Shown one piece after another: positions 1 through 13,026 of a DNA stretch of 64,000 nt (its first letter is position 1; each line of letters starts with the position of its first letter). Both the position numbers and the translations under genes were made by a program. The DNA lies in contig OZ023275.1 in the NCBI GenBank assembly GCA_964007475.1, positions 23,066,899 to 23,130,898 of the forward strand. The letters run 5' to 3'. Under the pieces are notes generated by a model, which made no database searches, was not told the DNA's origin, and saw only the letters and a program-made list of their open reading frames with translations. The stretch is from Hybos culiciformis (Eukaryota; Arthropoda; Insecta; Diptera; Hybotidae).

Positions 1-3000
1 GTTTCTTTTGCTACTGTGTATAGTTTGGAGTGTGTTTTTTTGGGTATACAAAATGTATACCACTTCTTCTTTGAACTACAAAAATTTTAATTAGAAAAAA
101 TTTTCAGATTATTATCCATAATTTTACCCATTAAAAAATTAAAAAAAAAAAAACTAAAAAGAAGTTGGTATATATATAATTTTATTTTTTCGGCACAAGC
201 GACGAATGGAGAAATTTCTTTCTTTCTTATAAGTTCATTATTTTTTTTTTTTAACTTTTTTTGTTGAATTGCGTAAGGTTCAAAAACATTAACACACAAT
301 AAAAAAAAATTTGAAAGTTTTATTAGCTTTATAACACAAATTAAAACCACAAATTTTTACATTATATTTTTAACTTCATATAATCAGCGGAATTGTTTTG
401 TAAATTAAAACATGAACATAAATTTTACCAAAAAAAAAAAAGTGAAAAACATCTAAATTTCAATATGTTACGTTGTAAATAATTAAACAATATAATTTTT
501 TTTTATTTAATGCAATTTTTTTAATATTTCTATCATATTCAAATTGAACAAATTTCAAACTTAACTTAACATAAATAGGATTAGACAGTGTGTTCGTCTA
601 CCCTAATAAGAATTTATGAAAGCCTATCTGAAAAATACTGGAAAAATTATTTATAACTATCTTTTTTGGTTTAATGATCTTGAAAGAGGTACTCAAAACA
701 ACAAAATATAATAAAATTATTATATATATTACTAAAGATGCGAAAAACATTTAATTTAAAACTAAATATTGGAAAGAAATCTGAATTTTTCTTTTTCGAA
801 CACCTTCTGACAATCATTAGATATAAGAACATTTTTAAAATTTAATTGGCAATATTATCTTTGATTAAAAATTTTATTAACGTATTGCTTTGTCAAACTA
901 ATTGCGTGTCATTCTGAACATTTTTAAAACAAAAGTGCCACAAATAAAATCCCATGTTTTTCAAAATGAAAATAATCTTTTTAACAAAATTTCAAATTAA
1001 ATTGCAACTATACCTTATATACCAAAATCGTAATTTCTTTGTCAATAAAATGTGTTTCTTTTATTTATGTTCGAATATACATACATTTATATACCACTTG
1101 TGATAAAAATGTCAAAAAAAAAGTTTGTAATTAAAACTATTCAAGCAGTGCTAAAAGGAAATGTTCAGTTTATATATACTGAAAAAGAAAATATAAACAT
1201 TAATATATGTACATTATTTGTGTTATATAAAAATCTCGTACTCTAACTTTTCATTAGAGAAAAATAATGTATGTGTTGTATACATGTTAATTTTAATTAA
1301 AATTGATTAAGTTAATATATAAATGAAATGCTGTCATTTCCACAAGTGTGACTTTCTGACTATAATTTCATATGTTCATATACGTATATTTATGATAAAT
1401 TGGTTAATCGTTTTTTTTTATTTGATTCATTTTGTATATTCATAAAAATTTTGCAATGAAATTAAAAATATGTTTCTAAGGTCAAATGTTGGATGCGTAT
1501 TTACATTAATCTCAAATTAAAAAAAAAAAAAAACATTCGATAATAAAAAAAAATTATAATAATAATAACAATATTTTGATAACTGAAACTACGCTTTTGG
1601 TTAAGTAAATTTGGATAATATGTTTTTTTTTTTTTTAATTTTTTAATTTGATTTGAAACAAATAGTGTTGCTTCACAAGTGTCACAAAAGAGTCAATAAC
1701 AGTTAATTGAGTTCTGGAAAATTATCCGCCTGAAGTGAAAACACAACTCTACGGCATTATGTAATTATTTAATAAAACCATTTTTTTCTTGATCTTTTAA
1801 TTTTGATCCTACAAAATTAATCATCATCATCTGAATATAATTGATTACATATTATTACAAACTTAGCATCCGTACTAAAATATAAACAACATCCGATAAT
1901 TTCACTAAACATGAAATAAAAAAAAAAAAAAATACACATAACATTAAAAAACTGAAAAAAAAACTACAAGCATAAGAAAGTAGATGAGAAAGATAAATTA
2001 AATTTTCCAGTTTTTTTTTTCACATAATTTCTGTAATGGTCAAATATTTTTTTTTTAAATGATAAAAAAAAATTTATATTACCTTTTTAACCAATATAAT
2101 ACGCGTAAAAAATAATAACTAGTCAAATCACTGAATAATGGATAAATGGCCTAACATAGAATAGTTAGAAGAAAAGTTTCCATTCGAAAAAATCTTAATG
2201 TTCGCTTCATCATTCTATTTTGCTCAACAGAACTGTCGAAATGTTTTAGAAATGAACCGAGTAAAAATCATTTACACTACAACTCAAAATTTACGAAGAG
2301 ATCATAAATCAAACTAGCCCAATTTAAATCATAAGGTCAAAGTAATTATAAATTTCTGTTTTATATTAATAATAATTATAAAAAATAAACAAATTCATGA
2401 ATGAAATTGTATTTAAAATTGTTTTTTTACTGAAGTGTTTTCACATAAAAGCAGCTTTAAGTGTAAGAAAAATTTTTGAATTAAAAAGTTTTATGTACTG
2501 TATCCATATAAACATTGAAAGAAAAAAAGCTTAGATATACATACATGAAAGTTCAAATCAAGTATATAAATTACAAGTAAACAAGTTAGATGTTAATCAC
2601 TTTTTATCGACCTAGAAAAAATATGTAAACTAGAAAAAGATAATATAATATAAAGCAAAAAAAAAAAATATATATATATTAAAATATGGTTAGTTTTTAA
2701 CATAAAAAAAAGGAAAATTTATTGAAATTTTCATAGATTTCCCTTCATTAAACAAATGAAAGTTTTTTCATTTATGTTATTAATATTTTTAAAAAGAAAT
2801 TACTTGTGTACAATACATTTAAAAGTTAGCGTTTTTATAGTGATACCGTAGTTAATGAGTAACATCAAATGCTTAAATTTAAATTAAATTTTTAAAAATG
2901 TACTTTTTGAACATCTTGAACTTAAGATGTTCAAATAAAAGAATCGTCGGAAGTCGAAGAATAGTTGATTTATCGTTATAAAGAAAACAAAACTGAAACT

Positions 3001-4986
3001 TTCAAATAATAAAAATATTCATAACTTTTTTCTATCATCGAATGATATTTTTGAACATATTTAGGATTTTCGGAGGGTAAAGGACATTATTGTCCCGTGC
3101 ACTAGGGTGGCATAAAGTCGGATGGTATTCTAAGCCATTTGTTTCCAAGTTAATTTTTGAATTTGGTGACATTTATGTATTAAAATTTAGACTAAAATAT
3201 AATAATAGAAAGTATGAATAGTTGTTCCTTTGTGTAATTGTCTGCAGTTGCAGAATTCAGTTTAATATAAGTAAGTCGCTATAGTACTTAATGTGGCGAA
3301 CTGGTTTGATGGAGTAATTTTAGATGAAAGATCAGAGTAACAGAAGCACTTACCATCTATAGATAACCGTAGTTAAGTACACTCTGATGAGATGAACCAA
3401 AAAAAAGGCTACATGTTAATTTTTGTAATTACGTTTCACCTACAATGATTTACCAACTGTACAGCTTTCTTACTGAATAATATACAAAAAAATTTGTTTT
3501 AAAGAACCCATTAAAAAGGACCTAAGTATGTTAATTAAAAAACCAAACAAAAAGAAATGAATTTAAAAGCTTTTTATTTATTTAAATATTTTAATATTCA
3601 AAAAATGTTAAATAAATTTATTAATTAATTCTTTTCATTTTTAATTCAACCGCATTAATTTAACAAAAAAAAAGAAAAGAATCTAATTGTTGAAGCTTTT
3701 CTTTTCTTTTTTTTTTTTGGAAAACATTATAACCCAAAAAAAAAAAAAGAAGAGAAATAACAAAATTATTATTTAAGTACTCCTAAGTTCGCAAAATAAT
3801 TATTTCGACACTTCCTCAATTTCACAAAAAAAAAAAATTTATTATTCTATTTACAACATTTTTATTAAGTGGAATTGAAAAATAACAAAAAATATAAATA
3901 AAATAAAATAAATAAATAACTCACGAAGTTCAATGATTTTAATAGGCATGAAGTGTTGTTTTTTTTCTTTTGTGTTAAAAAAAATATATATATACAAAAA
4001 CAATAAAATTGTATCTTATTACAAGAATAGAAAACAAAACAAAAAAATTTCTCACCCTAAAAAAAAACAATTTTGTGATGCGAAAAAAAAGAAAGAAAAA
4101 AATATACATACTTTCAGTGATTTGAGCCAAAAAAAAAATAGAAAACAAAATATTCCAAATTTTTTGATTATAAGTGTAATAAGAGTGTCGCTGTGCTGTA
4201 TTTTTTTTTACATAATAAAGTTTTTCTGTTTTTGCTTTCTTGTCTGCCCAACTGGCAAATAATTTTGGTAAAAAAAAGTGTTATACCACTTATTAAGTAG
4301 CTGTATAAGATAATGGTAAAGGAATTCGTGATATTGAATCAGTGATCTTGTTATTGAGAATTTTAAAAAACAATATTTCACCAAAAACTACAATCACCTC
4401 CTTAATGTCGGTTTGGATCTTTCTATTAGAATTAATCATTTCACGAAATTCTTTTTCCCTTGTACTTTGTATACTGTACATGTACATGTACATATCAAAT
4501 ATAAAGTTAAAAATAAGTAACTTCAAGATATAAATATTTTTGATTTTATGTTTTAATAAAATTTAATAATTTCGAAATAAAAGGGATTTTTTTTTTGTAT
4601 TCTTACGGTTTTTTTTATAAAATTTTGCTACGAAAAATTGGGAAAATTCTCAGAACCATTTCCTAAAAGAAAAACATATCTCTGAATTCGAATGACGAGT
4701 TTAAGACCTATTTATATTTCATTTGAAGCTAATCTAATCTAATACATTTCTCGTTGAATACTGACTAGGTGCTGATTTCATACATTCGACTAAAACCAGG
4801 GTTTCGCACGCGAACCGAATCTGAAGAACTGTATGTACACACTATTTAGCACAGCTTTTGATAGAATAATCACAAGGTCATTTATTAAGAAAATAAATGC
4901 AGCCTTCCACTTTTCTCTTTAATTGTGGATCTTATCTTACAAAAAAAAATAGATAGCATTTATTCTTAAATAACTGTTGATGTCAT
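1..4986. other. AT-rich non-coding stretch
   Basis: No supportable gene. The open frames here are short, rich in Lys, Asn, Phe and Ile, and arise from A/T homopolymers. The sequence CAGGGTTTCGCACGCGAACC near 4799 resembles one end of the hAT-type element at 14.4 kb, but no partner end lies nearby. A slightly less AT-rich patch at 3,060-3,370 has no recognisable content. Confidence 0.6.
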
Positions 4987-4993
4987 GTTATAG

Positions 4994-5210
4994 CATAGAT
5001 TAAGAATACAGAAAGATTGGAAGCTTCATACAACATTTTTTCAGTCTTTTTTGGTATTTTATTGTGAAGATGTTAGTAAAACTGAATAAAATTCTTTTCA
5101 TACATTGATAATTATCACGTATTTTATTTTGTTTTACTAACACATTGACTTAAAAATACCAAAAATAATGTTTTATGAAGCTTCCCATCTTTCTGTATTC
5201 TTAATCTATG
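4994..5210. mobile_element. MITE family A, copy 1 (7-bp target duplication)
   Basis: A 217-bp near-palindrome. The left end begins CATAGATTAAGAATACAGAA and the right end is its reverse complement, with very few mismatches over about 55 bp. It is flanked by the direct repeat GTTATAG at 4987-4993 and 5211-5217. A second copy lies at 42,873-43,069. This copy keeps an inner pair of inverted arms (GTTAGTAAAAC and GTTTTACTAAC) that the other has lost. It has no coding capacity, so it would have to be moved by a transposase encoded elsewhere. Ends of the form CA...TG with a 7-bp duplication would suit a P-superfamily relative, but that assignment is inference. Confidence 0.85.
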
Positions 5211-5217
5211 GTTATAG

Positions 5218-7090
5218 CTACTATTTAGAGAACCAAAAATTCCATCTTTTTCAAATACACTATCTCAAGGAAATTATCAGTGCAGTTACTATTATGTCTA
5301 GAAAATTGCTTGCATTGAGGACATTGGGATTGGCGTTAACAACAAAATTAAATATGGAAAACAGAGAGGAGAAGTCACAATTTTTTGACTTATAATAACA
5401 TTCATTTTGAATTTTTTTTTTTTTTGTATTTTATTTTTTATCAAAAAATAATCTATTGAATTCTTTTCTTTTTTTTTTTTGATTTTCTAATCACGTTCAA
5501 TCAATTTTATTATTATTGTTGAAGTATAAGTCTTTTTGATTTCCACTCTTTTTTTTATGTACCTATATATATATATATATATTTTTTTTTTAGAGTTACC
5601 TTATTTAGTTGTGTTTTGATGATTAAATTCAATTTTCTGTTTACAAACAGAATTTTCATTGTTCTTTCACTTTAGAATGACAAAGTAAACTATTCACCAA
5701 AGGTCAAAGGCTAGAGAGAGGATAGAAATTTTCTGTTTGTTTGGATTTTATCCTACACAAGTGTGAACAAAGGTGTGAACATAGTTTATTTAAAATGACA
5801 GGATCAATAGTAATAAGATTTCGTCTAGATAAGATTTCGTCGGCATTGCAACATTTGAAATATCTACATATTTATAACTTTTTCTAGAATTCGACATTAA
5901 AATAAAAATTTATTATTGGATAAACAATATGATTTGTTTTTGTTCTAGAAAAAACTTTTTAAAACAAAGTTACTGAAGGGCTTTTTTATATAACATTTAC
6001 ACTTTTTATATAAAGATTCCAGTTAAATGCACACCCTTTAAAATTTGAAGTTTCTTCCTATGTATATGTATGTATACATATATACATACCTACATTATAA
6101 ATATTTTATAAAAATATTTTATATATAATGTTTATAGCAATTTTTATGCATCAGTAGAATTCTAGAAGTAAAAATGAATTTAATCAATAAACGATTCAAT
6201 TTCCGCGTATCTATGACGATGAAAAATTAGTATAATGATCATATAACAATAATATTAATAAAAATTAAATTCTAACTAAAATTTCCGAGTCATTATTAAC
6301 GTACAAATTCATTTATTCGTTTATGATTCCAACTTCTTTTGAACATTACAATTTCACTATCTACCTACATAATTAGCATGTTACAATGTTCATGTGTAAA
6401 GGTCTCGCTCTTCATCTGCTAAAAAAAATTAAAACGAGTACAAATATTTCCCTATGAATTCTGAAATAAAAATTAGTTTAATGAGTGTGCGCTGTCGATT
6501 TTTTTACGGTTATCGACTATTTACTCGGAAATTTCGAGTACGGAATATTTCTAGTAAATTAATAATACTTATAAAGTTCTCAATATTATATTAATATTTG
6601 TAGCAAGTGTGTAAGTATGAATAATTAAATTTCTCGTTATTTAATTTAAATAACACTCATGCCATACTTAACAACATTGTAACACGAATAATTATCATAA
6701 CGAAAATGTATTCAATCCTAAAAACATTTTTAAAAGAAATAATTTTTTTTTAATTTTTTGAATTTTCTTAAATCTTAAAATAATAATTTAACTCCATTAA
6801 ATCTTATACGTAAAAGCTTATAACATTTTCATTGTCATTTAATTATTCCCACATAAATTTTAACGATAAAATTATTTTAATTGACAGTACCTACTTCATT
6901 AAAAACTATCAATTGTATCACAAAGTGTTTTTATTAATTAGCTCGTGACCGTATTTTAACTTATTTACTTACTTACTTTGCGTTTTGAATGTAAGACATT
7001 AAACTTCGTTCTAGTGTTCTTTCAATATTACTTTATTGCACTTCAAAAGTCGTTTTTGTTGGGAAAGGAAAATAAGTAAACCAATTTTGT
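5218..7090. other. AT-rich non-coding stretch
   Basis: The stretch just right of the MITE (5,218-5,395) is open on the + strand, but its apparent start lies inside the MITE and I recognise nothing in it. The remainder is low-complexity AT-rich DNA, including a short TA run near 5,565-5,582 and alternating TATG/CATA sequence near 6,060-6,125. Confidence 0.5.
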
Positions 7091-7094
7091 CTTC

Positions 7095-7200
7095 GAGAAA
7101 GTCGACCTTCATAGTTCAATGGTTTTGTCATTATCCTAGGGCATGGTCGTTAGTTCGATTCCCACCTCGGTCTAGAATGCGTGTTAATTTTTCAACTTGC
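7095..7200 (+). repeat. Possible decayed tRNA-derived SINE
   Basis: A GC-richer patch contains an A-box-like motif (TAGTTCAATGGTTTTG) and, about 45 bases on, a B-box-like motif (AGTTCGATTCCC). That order and spacing match an RNA polymerase III internal promoter. The flanking bases do not fold into a proper tRNA: the T-stem does not pair and only about 4 of 7 acceptor pairs could form. A decayed tRNA-derived SINE fits better than a functional tRNA. A similar stretch (TTTTGTCGTTATCCTAT) near 50,070 may be a relative. This is a weak call. Confidence 0.35.
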
Positions 7201-7204
7201 CTCA

Positions 7205-10200
7205 CTTGAATTAAGTGTTTGTGAGCATATACCTATTAGTTGTATTCTCCTTAAAATCGTCAAAAGAATTTCATGAGAACAATATTCTTATATTCACTTA
7301 TTTGACAGATTCATTTGTGACAAAAAGTATTTTTAAAAGGATTCAAGACCAAATGAATACATTTAATTTTTTTTGTCATTCTTGTGATCTGAATTATGAA
7401 AATGTAGAACATAGTGCAAATGAACATTGAAATATTAAAACGTCATTATTGTAACTTTCTTTTTGGTATAAAATGCGAAACTTTCATGTGATTGACCTTT
7501 AAAATAAAAAAAACATGAAACAAAAATTATGAAAAGAATTTTAAATGTTTTTAATTTTATCATGAAACAAAACAGAATTTATGTATAGTGGGAGAGAATT
7601 TTTACAATAAAAGCAATTTTATTCAAAAATTTTTTTTTTTTATTTATTTCATCGTTTATATTTTCATATAATTCAAATAAAAAATAAAATATAATTTATT
7701 TTTCTTTTTAAAATTCATTTTATTATTGTTTTAATAATATTTTCTTTAGTATTTTTCATTGTTTATTTGTAAAAAGAAATATTTTTGTGTTTTTTTTTTT
7801 TGAAAATAATTTCTTTAAAATATGACATATGCAGACATTTAAACATTTTATTGCTTTGTCAAAAAGATTTTCATAATTTGGGTGAGATTTTGGTAGAATT
7901 CAAATACTGGTATCCTAAGAAAAAACAGCTTGATTTGAAATCAATTGCAGATTTTGACGTGGGCCATTCAAATTCTTGGCAAAATGATAATGTCGTTTCC
8001 GGTATCATATTTAAACAATTTCCTTTTTTTCCCATTTCCCATACTAAGGCCATGAAACAAAAAAAAAAGTAAAAACAATAAAAAATCTTCGACGCAGTTA
8101 TTGAGATCTTAAATACTGCCTAAACAAGCTTTTAATGTCACCATATTGTGCGCTTAGTTTTATAAACAACTCTCGAAAATACTCCAAAATTATTTTGTTG
8201 TGGATGTGTTTCGGATGTTTTGTGAATACAATTAATAAGAGTTATATTGTTTCAAAGGATACAGTATACGGGAGCTCCGAACCTTGTCACAGAGTAACTA
8301 AACTTAAAAAAAAATGTAACTCTTATTATATCTAAAACAACAACAAAAAAACGTAAAGTCTAAGGTATGACTTTAAAAAATAGTGGAAGCCCGACTGGTT
8401 TTTACGCTTGTTAATTCCATCCCGTGTTAAATTTTGTAAACTATTGAAACTAATATCTATGAAATGTGCAATACATTTTCCAATCTTGTTTCGTTTATAT
8501 TTGTCTTGTGTGCAGTATCTGTGACCAAAATTCCAATTTAAATTTTACATTATGAAAGCCTCATCATTTATTTCTTTTTCTTTTTTTCAAATTAAAGTAT
8601 TTACAATAGAAAAACTTTAATTTTCATAAAACAAATCATCGTTCAGAATTCAAAAGTTAAATTAGCTCAAAATAAGTATATAAGGTCTTTTTTCCTTATA
8701 ACGGTAATTTACGACTTTTGCTTATATATCGAGATTTATGTGAATTTTTATTAATATTATTCATGCAGAATAATTAATTATATATTTTATAATATAAATG
8801 ACAAAACAAAAAGAGAAAACATATTTTAAAAGATTATACAAAATTTGGCAATATCGAAAATAAAAAAAATAAAATAATTTTCGCAATACATACAAGTATA
8901 AATTAAAAGGATTTATTCTTAAAGTATGCAGTACTGATTTTTAGGATTTTTTTTTATATTTAAAATTGTCTTTGATTTCCCAAATTATATAGATTATTAA
9001 ATTTTTTTAAGTTTTTTCAATAAATTTATATGTATCAAAAACTTATGGGCCACCAGACCAAGGTACTTTAATTAAAAATATCTTTCAAAAATATTTAATA
9101 TACGAAATAGATTTAAAATAATTTGGCAACATATAGTATACAGTTTGTGACTAATTTGCCAAATAATTTGGCACCAAATCCCTTAGTTTAATATTAATAA
9201 TTTTCATATTTTTATTTGTATAATATATCTAATACTTAATACCATATTGTTATTAAAGTTCAAAAAAAATTAATTTATTATTAAATGATAATGTAACATT
9301 GAAAGATTTTATTTAAAACTACAGTGATAATTTTATGTTTTCCATTTCAAAGAAAAATCAATAATAAATTGGACTCTAAAGTTGTTATATGTTCAAGTTC
9401 AACCATATATTTTTATTCTAACAATAATTTTCTGAAAACGAAAAAACATTAAATAATTTTTTATTTCGGTTAGTTAGCTTAGTAAAATTATCATTATTTT
9501 TTTTTTATATAAAATATAAAATTTAAATTCTTTTGCTTTTCAATTTTCGTTAGATCTTCACGATAACAATAATAATATCAAAAAAAAAAAAAAAAGGCTT
9601 TCACAGCCTAAGGGGGTATAGAATTCTGACGGGTAATAAAGCTATTATATTTTATATCTTTATCTTATATACATCAGGTTTTTTCTATGCAAAGAAACAT
9701 TATATAGGCAAAATCTGAAATAAGTATTGTGAACAAAAAAAAAATTTTTTTTTTGTACGCTTCAGGCCACTATTAAAGATATATGTGTTAAAAGTTTTTT
9801 TTTTAACATTTCTAAGTTTTTTTTTTTTTTTTTTTGTCTTTAAAACTTTCTAAATTCGTGTTCCAAAAATTATAAACGGAATTCACATAAAAGTTTAAAG
9901 AACTTTTGCAGCAAATTTATTTTGATGTCATTATTATAAGAACTTGAGTTCTATATTAAGTTTTTTAAACTATTAAAGAAAATTAGAATAAAATTTAATG
10001 ATAATAAACGATGATAATTGGTGCGTATAAGGTATAAATTAAATCCATCAATGAGGCTATTCGGCAAGCTAATGTTGCAAATTCAATGTTAAATGAGAAT
10101 TTTCCACAATTCTAAACTATCATTTCTTCTTCCAAGCTATGAGAAATAATATTAATTTAATTATCTTATCAAAATAATTAAATTTTTAGCATATATGTGT

Positions 10201-12141
10201 TTCAAGATCTTTAAAATCAAATTAATAACAATGTTTCTTCATTTTCATATAATTCTATTGATCAAATGATACGTGTTCTATTTTACGAATGTGTAACTCA
10301 AACAGTATTGGAAAAAATAAAAGATTAGTCATTACACAAAAATCGTAAGTGAAAAATGAATAAAAATAAAAACACAAATAATGCAAAAAAAATGTGAAAA
10401 AAATAAAAACGAAGAAAGGATATTTAAAAGGAAATGAAATTTGAATATTTTTATATAAAATAGAGGTGTATAGCTAATTTATTTTATTTGTTTTTCTTCA
10501 ACTTAAAATTTTCTTCCTGTTTCCGATTTGAAATGAAAAAGTTTTCATTTAAAAAAAAAAAACAAATTAACTCTAAGAATAATTTATTGAAATTGAAAGC
10601 AAAATTTGTTGACCTGGACTTTTTCCTGTTATAGAACTATTCATTTAACTATTCAAAAAAAATCAGACTAATGTACATAAAAAAAAAACTTTGCTAGACT
10701 TTTTTTTTAACAAAATAACATAATTGAAATCCATTTTTATGCAACGAATTTCCGTTTTGAACTTAAAATATTCAAAAAAAAAATTAAATTAATTTCAACT
10801 TTAAGTATAGGAAACCGAAATAAGATGGCATATTTAAGGTAGAATATCAAGTTTTGATAAAAATGCCTATTGCTTGATTCAAGTTTTTCTATTCAAGATA
10901 AGTACTTAGTCACTGCACAGTTTATTTTTTTTAGTTAAAATGAAAATAAAAAATAAAAATTTATTTCGTGGAAATAATAAATAAAATTAAAAAAAAATGA
11001 ATAAACAAACAGCTGATTTAAGTAAATTTATTATGAGAATTTAATCCCAAAATATATACAATAAAATATTGCCGCTTTCTTTTTGTTTCTAATAAATTTT
11101 ACCAAAATTATTGTTGTAGATTGCACCAAAATCGGCAATAAAATATATATCAAAATTATTATGACAATAATAAAGGTTGAATTTCTGTTCAAAAATATAT
11201 AATATATTATGCTTAAAATAGTATAGGAATTTCAGAAAATTATTAATTTTAAATAATATTTTCTTACATTTTTGTATATTTGATTACACTAATCCGATAT
11301 GAAAATAAAACAATAAAAATAATTCTGGCGGAGTTTGTGAAATTTTTCCAACTTGAATAAAGGGTTGACACATCCGAATTTTTGTTTTTTTTCTGAATTT
11401 GACTTAAATATGTAGCAGTATACATGTGTGCTTCGACTCTTCGAGATATATAAAGTTCTTTTAAACTATTTCGGACTCTGTGACATTTTCTTGTTCTTTA
11501 ATTGAATATTTTGTTTTGCAAATATTTAAGTTTCCAAAATTTTTTTTTGATCGAACTTATGACAATTGGATAATTTTAATTAAACTCTTAATGTCATTTT
11601 AAAGGTGGACTCTTTCTGGTTTTTATTCACAATTTTCCTCAATATTTTTTTAATTTATTTTCAATATAACATTGAAAACTTTATAATTTTTTTTTTTATA
11701 GCACGTTTTGATTATATTCTTAATTTCATACTTGTAAAATGGATTCATACATCCCTAAAATTCTCTAATTTCTGTCCTCTAACTTGATAAATTTCCACTA
11801 ATCAAGGTTTATGGAATTTTATTGATTCGAGAGTCAGTTATATTGTGAGATGTTTATTATCTATCTAAAATGATATACTTCTACAAAATTATACTGTACC
11901 TCTAAGATGAAGCTTCAACTTGAAAAAATAAAACTTTTGTTCTTATTATTTAAACATAAAAATAAAACCAATTTTGATGCTTGATGGTTGAAATTGAATT
12001 TATAAAATTTAAATAATGTTTTTTTATATGCACTATCGACTTTTTTTTGTATATATATACATTTAAATTTTGAATAATTCTACAGATTCTTTTGTTTTAC
12101 ATTTTCTTTAACCATTATTCTATTCCAAAAAAATTAACATT
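7205..12141. other. AT-rich non-coding stretch
   Basis: Only short chance open frames are present. The frames at 7,785-8,335 have somewhat more mixed composition, but no domain, signal peptide or splice context could be made out. The rest is homopolymer-rich DNA that would lie upstream of, or in a 5' intron of, the exon at 12.2-13.0 kb. Confidence 0.5.
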
Positions 12142-12653
12142 TTTTTTATTTTTTTTTTTATTTTCAGGATAAAAAGGATTTCTTCAATTTCATATCAATT
12201 TTAATAAAAGGATATAAAAAGAAAAAAAGGATGTACTACTAAAATACATAGCACATTTTCTATCTATATGTATTTTACATAAAATACCACACAAAACAAA
12301 AAAAAAGTAAATAAATAAAAGAAAATTCAATTTTTTTTTTTTCATTTACAAAATAAAATACGAAAATTATTTGTATGTATATTATTGATGAAAAAATATA
12401 AATAATAGTGTTATTTAGTTTTTTTAAGTTTATAAATTTTTGCTACATATAATTTATAAAAGAAAATTGAATAAATATAATTTTATTCAAAGTGTCAATA
12501 ATTTTTTCAACAAATAAATATTAACAAAATAAAATATTTATAAATTTTAATATCAAAATATAATAAATAATACAGTGAAGGCAATATTATTGTCTTCACA
12601 TAATATTAAAAAAAAAAAAAATTAAAAAAAAAATTATCAATCATTAATTTTTA
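12142..12653 (+). other. Probable 3' splice site and 5' untranslated exon part
   Basis: A long T-rich tract ends in TTATTTTCAG at 12,158-12,167, a good acceptor. From 12,168 there is no further good acceptor before the ATG at 12,654, so the coding exon may begin with about 490 bases of untranslated leader. An upstream non-coding exon would then lie further left, perhaps outside the window. The sequence is AT-rich and several short ATG-initiated frames precede the main start, so a transcript is needed to confirm it. Confidence 0.4.
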
Positions 12654-13026
12654 ATGAGAAAAATGGATCCGCCCAATATCCTTGATGAATTAACAAGGAT
12701 AAATCCTTCAAATGGAAATGATTTAAATAGCCAACAACAACAAAATAAAAAAATTATTTCACTTAGAAATGATTTAATTAAAAATATTATTGATAATAAA
12801 AATAATATAAATATAATAAATAATAATAAAAAATTTAATAATGCTAATAAAAATAAAATAAAATTTGAAAATTTCAGTCGAAATTTTCATTTAAATGTAA
12901 ATAATTTTTTATTAATTATTTTATTAGTCGCCACAGTCGCCTTAAATAATTTTGGATTAATTAGTGGAGTAAGCGCTGATCATGGACGCAGTGGTGGTTT
13001 TATATTGCCATCAACAAAAAATCCAG
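12654..13026 (+). CDS. First coding exon of a secreted or membrane protein with Asn-rich leader (partial)
   Basis: The exon encodes 124 residues plus the first base of codon 125. Residues 1-30 are polar and end in a short Gln run (QQQQ). Residues 40-80 are strongly rich in Asn, Lys and Ile. Residues 84-106 (starting NFLLIILLVATVALNN) form a hydrophobic helix followed by SGVSA then DHGRSGG, a good signal-peptidase site. The frame continues GGFILPSTKNP to a clear donor, CCAG|GTAATT at 13,026/13,027; beyond this the reading frame is intron and stops at 13,107. The product is therefore either a secreted protein with an unusually long signal region or a type II or other membrane protein. I do not recognise the family. 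No downstream exon was identified, so the gene may have a very long first intron. The M4 methionine is an alternative start. The composition change at residues 107-124 is what convinces me this is real coding sequence. Confidence 0.65.

Noticed and set aside
3933..4262. 109-codon open frame on the + strand
   Set aside because: Made almost wholly of Lys, Asn, Ile and Phe codons from A and T runs; no domain, signal peptide or splice signal.
4796..4830. CAGGGTTTCGCACGCGAACC resembling one hAT end
   Set aside because: No inverted partner or 8-bp duplication nearby; could be a solitary relic or chance.
5168..5395. 75-codon open frame on the + strand
   Set aside because: Its start lies inside a MITE terminal repeat; no recognisable protein features.
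7105..7180. Functional tRNA gene
   Set aside because: The T-stem and acceptor stem do not pair; only the promoter-like boxes are present.
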